Source: an uncultured Propionibacteriaceae bacterium (GTDB lineage Bacteria > Actinomycetota > Actinomycetes > Propionibacteriales > Propionibacteriaceae). Taken from it: 7,291 nucleotides of DNA. The notes under the pieces were generated by a model. The model was not told the origin of the DNA, searched no databases, and saw only the letters and a program-made list of their open reading frames with translations. Below are positions 5,672 to 7,291 of this stretch, piece after piece (position 1 is the stretch's first letter; every line of letters starts with the position of its first letter). The position numbers and the translations under genes are program-made. The stretch lies in contig CAMCJC010000124.1 of assembly GCA_945875065.1 (NCBI GenBank), positions 1 through 7,291 on the forward strand, given 5' to 3'.

Positions 5672-6570
5672 GACAGGATCCGCAGGATCTCGATGTATAG
5701 CCAGACCATCGTGACGGTCACGCCGAAGGCGGCGCGCCACGACTCGGTTGCCGGGGCCTGGCTCTCGATGCCGCGCTCAATGTAGTCGAAATCCATGACC
5801 AGGTTGAATACGGCGAGGCAGACCGCGAGGACCGAGACGCCGATGGACACCAGGCCGACGCCGCTGCCGATCTCGCGCAGGCCGGTGTTGACGCCCAGCA
5901 TCGCGAGGACGAAGTTGACGAGCATCACGCCGGCGAAGGCCATGGTGGCGATCGTCACCATCTTGCGGAACTTCGCGTTCACTTGGATGTTGAAGAACTT
6001 GTACGCGGCGAGCGTCGCGCCGGCGGTGATGAACGTCGCGAGGACGGCAGACATCACGATGCCCGGGAACAGGAACTCGAAGTACTTCGAGAGCCCGCCG
6101 ACGAACACGCCCTCGCACACCGCGTACATCGCAACCCAGCCGACGTTTAGGACCCGGCGGAAGCTGACGATCATCGCCGCGGCGAACGACAGGATCCCGC
6201 CACCGATCGCGGCGAGTCCGACGAGTTCGACCGGCACGAGCGCGAAAACCGCAGCGGCAACTGCCATGACGATCAGGAGAGAGATCGCGGTCTTGGCTAG
6301 GACGTCGTCCATGGTCATCACGCCGCCAGTCGCGGGCATCTGCTGCTGCGGTTGGTAGCCCATCGGGGGCTGGTCGTAGCCGGGCTGCTGTCCGTAGCCA
6401 GGCTGCTGCGCGTACGGGTTGAAACCGGGCTGCTGCCCGAAGCTCTGCTGCTGAGCGTACGGGTTAACGCCCGGCTGGAAGTTGAGCCCAGGCTGTTGCT
6501 GGTACCCGTAGCCCGCAGGCTTAGCGGGGCGGTTGAACGTCTCACTGCGGGAGAAGATCGGGTTGGCCAT
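5653..6570 (-). CDS. BI-1/YccA family integral membrane protein
   Basis: A 305-residue member of the Bax inhibitor-1/YccA family, actinobacterial type (BaxI_1, PF12811). It starts MANPIFSRSETF, followed by a Q/P/G/Y-rich region (20-78) and about seven transmembrane helices, roughly 93-112, 115-135, 144-160, 168-190, 204-226, 236-258 and 281-299. VMDFDYIERG (258-267) carries D260 and D262 near the end of helix six, in the position of the acidic residues implicated in pH-sensitive calcium leak in YetJ-type members; SWRAAFGVTVTMVWLYIEILRILSYF is the family's usual last helix. In bacteria the role is mostly unknown; calcium or ion leak is inferred from homologues. ATG 6570 is preferred because AAGGG (6578-6582) lies seven bases upstream; the longer reading would start at TTG 6591. 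It has its own predicted promoter downstream of the tRNA, and its 3' end overlaps the NUDIX gene by 19 bases. Confidence 0.95.
   Translation of the reverse strand: MANPIFSRSETFNRPAKPAGYGYQQQPGLNFQPGVNPYAQQQSFGQQPGFNPYAQQPGYGQQPGYDQPPMGYQPQQQMPATGGVMTMDDVLAKTAISLLIVMAVAAAVFALVPVELVGLAAIGGGILSFAAAMIVSFRRVLNVGWVAMYAVCEGVFVGGLSKYFEFLFPGIVMSAVLATFITAGATLAAYKFFNIQVNAKFRKMVTIATMAFAGVMLVNFVLAMLGVNTGLREIGSGVGLVSIGVSVLAVCLAVFNLVMDFDYIERGIESQAPATESWRAAFGVTVTMVWLYIEILRILSYFQQD
6337..6513 (-). repeat. Low-complexity Q/P/G/Y repeat region inside the BI-1 gene
   Basis: Codons 20-78 encode imperfect repeats: NPYAQQ occurs at residues 36-41 and 51-56, and GQQPGF/GQQPGY at 45-50 and 60-65 (with QQQPGL at 24-29). 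At DNA level the GCGTACGGGTT stretch occurs twice on the plus strand. The segment is presumably disordered and cytoplasmic, ahead of the first membrane helix. Repeat number may vary between strains. Confidence 0.75.
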
Positions 6571-6605
6571 ACTGTTGCCCTTCACTGTCAATGGCTATCG
6601 ACACC

Positions 6606-6635
6606 ATTCTAGTGGCCATCCCCAAGCGGCGTCAC
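6606..6635 (-). promoter_or_regulatory. Putative promoter of the BI-1 gene
   Basis: On the minus strand GTGACG (6630-6635; four of six matches to TTGACA) and TAGAAT (6606-6611; five of six matches to TATAAT) are separated by 18 bases. Transcription would start near 6599, giving a leader of about 29 bases with the AAGGG ribosome binding site. A TTGACA at 6586-6591 also exists but is too close to the start codon to serve it. Confidence 0.5.
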
Positions 6636-6660
6636 CAGCCGATAGAACGGCGAGATTTAG

Positions 6661-6734
6661 TGCCCCCGACGGGATTCGAACCCGCACTGTGGCGGGTTTA
6701 AGCCGCCTGCCTCTGCCAGTTGGGCTACGGGGGC
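6661..6734 (-). tRNA. tRNA with anticodon UAA (Leu), class I architecture
   Basis: Minus-strand cloverleaf of 74 nt. The acceptor stem GCCCCCG (6728-6734) pairs with CGGGGGC (6662-6668), with discriminator A at 6661. The D arm has GCC/GGC and the conserved GG. The anticodon stem GGCGG/CCGCC closes a seven-base loop CTTAAAC, so the anticodon is TAA at 6698-6700. The variable loop is only five bases (ACAGT). The T arm is GCGGG/CCCGT with loop TTCGAAT. CCA is not encoded. The anticodon would read the leucine codon UUA, but bacterial tRNA-Leu normally has a long variable arm, so the short one is odd; aminoacylation identity is therefore inferred from the anticodon and A73 only. It starts five bases after the stop of the Ppx/GppA gene and is probably processed from the same transcript. 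Confidence 0.92.
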
Positions 6735-6739
6735 CCAAT

Positions 6740-7291
6740 TCAGTTGAGTAACTCCAACGCGATCCCGTCCAGGATGTCCGTCTCGCTCACCAGGACCCGG
6801 CCTCCCGGCACGCGCGCGCTGATCTCCTCCAAGATCAAGGCCCCGGCCCCGATCACCCCCGCCCGCAGCGGGTGCATGCACGGCTCTTGCTCGATCTCGG
6901 CCGTCGGCACTCGGTTCCAGTGCCACGTCGATGCCGCGATCTGCTCACCGGTGAGGACCGTGCCGTGAACGGCCTCCCTGGAGTACTCGGTCAGCCCCAG
7001 GACGCGGGCCGCGACGCTGGTGACCGTCCCCGCGACACCCACCGCCGTGGCGATGCGTGAGAAGTCCGTTCCGGAGCGTTCGAGAAGGTCGCCGGCGAAC
7101 CGTCTGGCCGCCGTGATCTGGGCCGCGGTCGGCGGGTCGTTGTGGAGGAACCGTTCCTTGAGTCGAACCGCCCCGATGTCGAGGGAGATCGCGTGAGCGA
7201 TGGCCCCGTCGATCGTCGTCACGAGTTCGGTGGAGCCGCCGCCGATGTCGACGACCAGCACCGGCGACGGCGCCGTCACCCCGGCCAGGAC
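6740..7291 (-). CDS. Ppx/GppA family phosphatase, C-terminal half (5' partial)
   Basis: The 183 residues present are open to the right edge of the window, so the start is outside; members are usually about 300 residues or longer, hence roughly the N-terminal 130 are missing. Seen: VLVVDIGGGSTELV, the second phosphate-binding loop of the ASKHA-fold exopolyphosphatase/guanosine pentaphosphatase family; VGVAGTVTSVAARVLGLTEYSREAVHG, the ribose/phosphate-proximal segment; and RAGVIGAGALILEEI near the end. The family hydrolyses inorganic polyphosphate or converts pppGpp to ppGpp; which applies here cannot be decided, and some actinobacterial members act on short polyphosphates. GTG 7279 is not credible as a start because it would remove most of the catalytic core. 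The third-last sense codon (6749-6751) is TTA, a rare codon in such DNA, and the tRNA that would read it starts five bases after the stop. Confidence 0.93.
   Translation of the reverse strand, partial: VLAGVTAPSPVLVVDIGGGSTELVTTIDGAIAHAISLDIGAVRLKERFLHNDPPTAAQITAARRFAGDLLERSGTDFSRIATAVGVAGTVTSVAARVLGLTEYSREAVHGTVLTGEQIAASTWHWNRVPTAEIEQEPCMHPLRAGVIGAGALILEEISARVPGGRVLVSETDILDGIALELLN

Noticed and set aside
5777..6118. Minus-strand open frame of 113 codons inside the BI-1 gene
   Set aside because: Arg-rich out-of-frame reading of a gene with seven membrane helices.
6586..6591. Perfect TTGACA on the minus strand as -35 of the BI-1 gene
   Set aside because: A matching -10 would fall on or beyond the start codon; the upstream GTGACG/TAGAAT pair fits better.
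6640..6653. GCCG/CGGC hairpin downstream of the tRNA, as a terminator
   Set aside because: A four-base-pair stem without a following T-run is too weak to call.
1..7291. CRISPR array, insertion sequence, prophage, toxin-antitoxin or multi-gene defence system
   Set aside because: No regularly spaced repeats, transposase motifs, terminal inverted repeats, small gene pairs or phage genes were seen; only the partial nuclease-like gene is accessory in character.

Overview
The window looks like chromosomal DNA from a high-GC actinobacterium. The evidence is frequent GTG starts, third codon positions mostly G or C, a tRNA without an encoded CCA, and family types common in that phylum (BaxI_1-type BI-1, an actinobacterial-looking Ppx/GppA protein, a Gly-rich YpfJ-type metallopeptidase). 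The order cannot be fixed from sequence alone; Propionibacteriales/Nocardioidaceae-like is a guess.

Layout, left to right. (1) 2-886 (+): the 3' part of a gene whose start lies outside the window; its C-terminal part looks like a PD-(D/E)XK nuclease. Its base composition is visibly less GC-rich than the rest and it is the only accessory-looking gene. (2) 936-1604 (-): an AlkD-like HEAT-repeat DNA alkylation repair protein, convergent with (1). (3) 1605-1784: a divergent promoter region with a direct repeat and two palindromes. (4) 1785-2750 (+): a secreted lipoprotein of unknown function. (5) 2754-3980 (-) and 3986-4885 (-): an acetyl-CoA hydrolase/CoA-transferase family enzyme downstream of a membrane-anchored zinc metallopeptidase, arranged as a two-gene operon. 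(6) 4976-5671 (+): a NUDIX hydrolase divergent from that operon. (7) 5653-6570 (-): a BI-1/YccA family membrane protein with a Q/P/G/Y-rich N-terminal repeat; its 3' end overlaps the NUDIX gene tail to tail. (8) 6661-6734 (-): a 74-nt tRNA with anticodon UAA. (9) 6740-7291 (-): the C-terminal half of a Ppx/GppA phosphatase whose start is beyond the right edge.

Most of the window is ordinary housekeeping sequence with very tight packing; no intergenic stretch exceeds about 180 bp. I see no CRISPR array, insertion sequence, prophage or recognisable multi-gene defence system. The points most worth a second look are the class I (short variable loop) architecture of the tRNA with a Leu(UAA) anticodon, the fact that the only in-frame TTA codon I found in the window lies three codons before the stop of the gene directly upstream of that tRNA, the truncated nuclease-like gene at the left edge, and a recurring start architecture (a -10-like hexamer followed by exactly six bases and GTG) that suggests leaderless transcripts.
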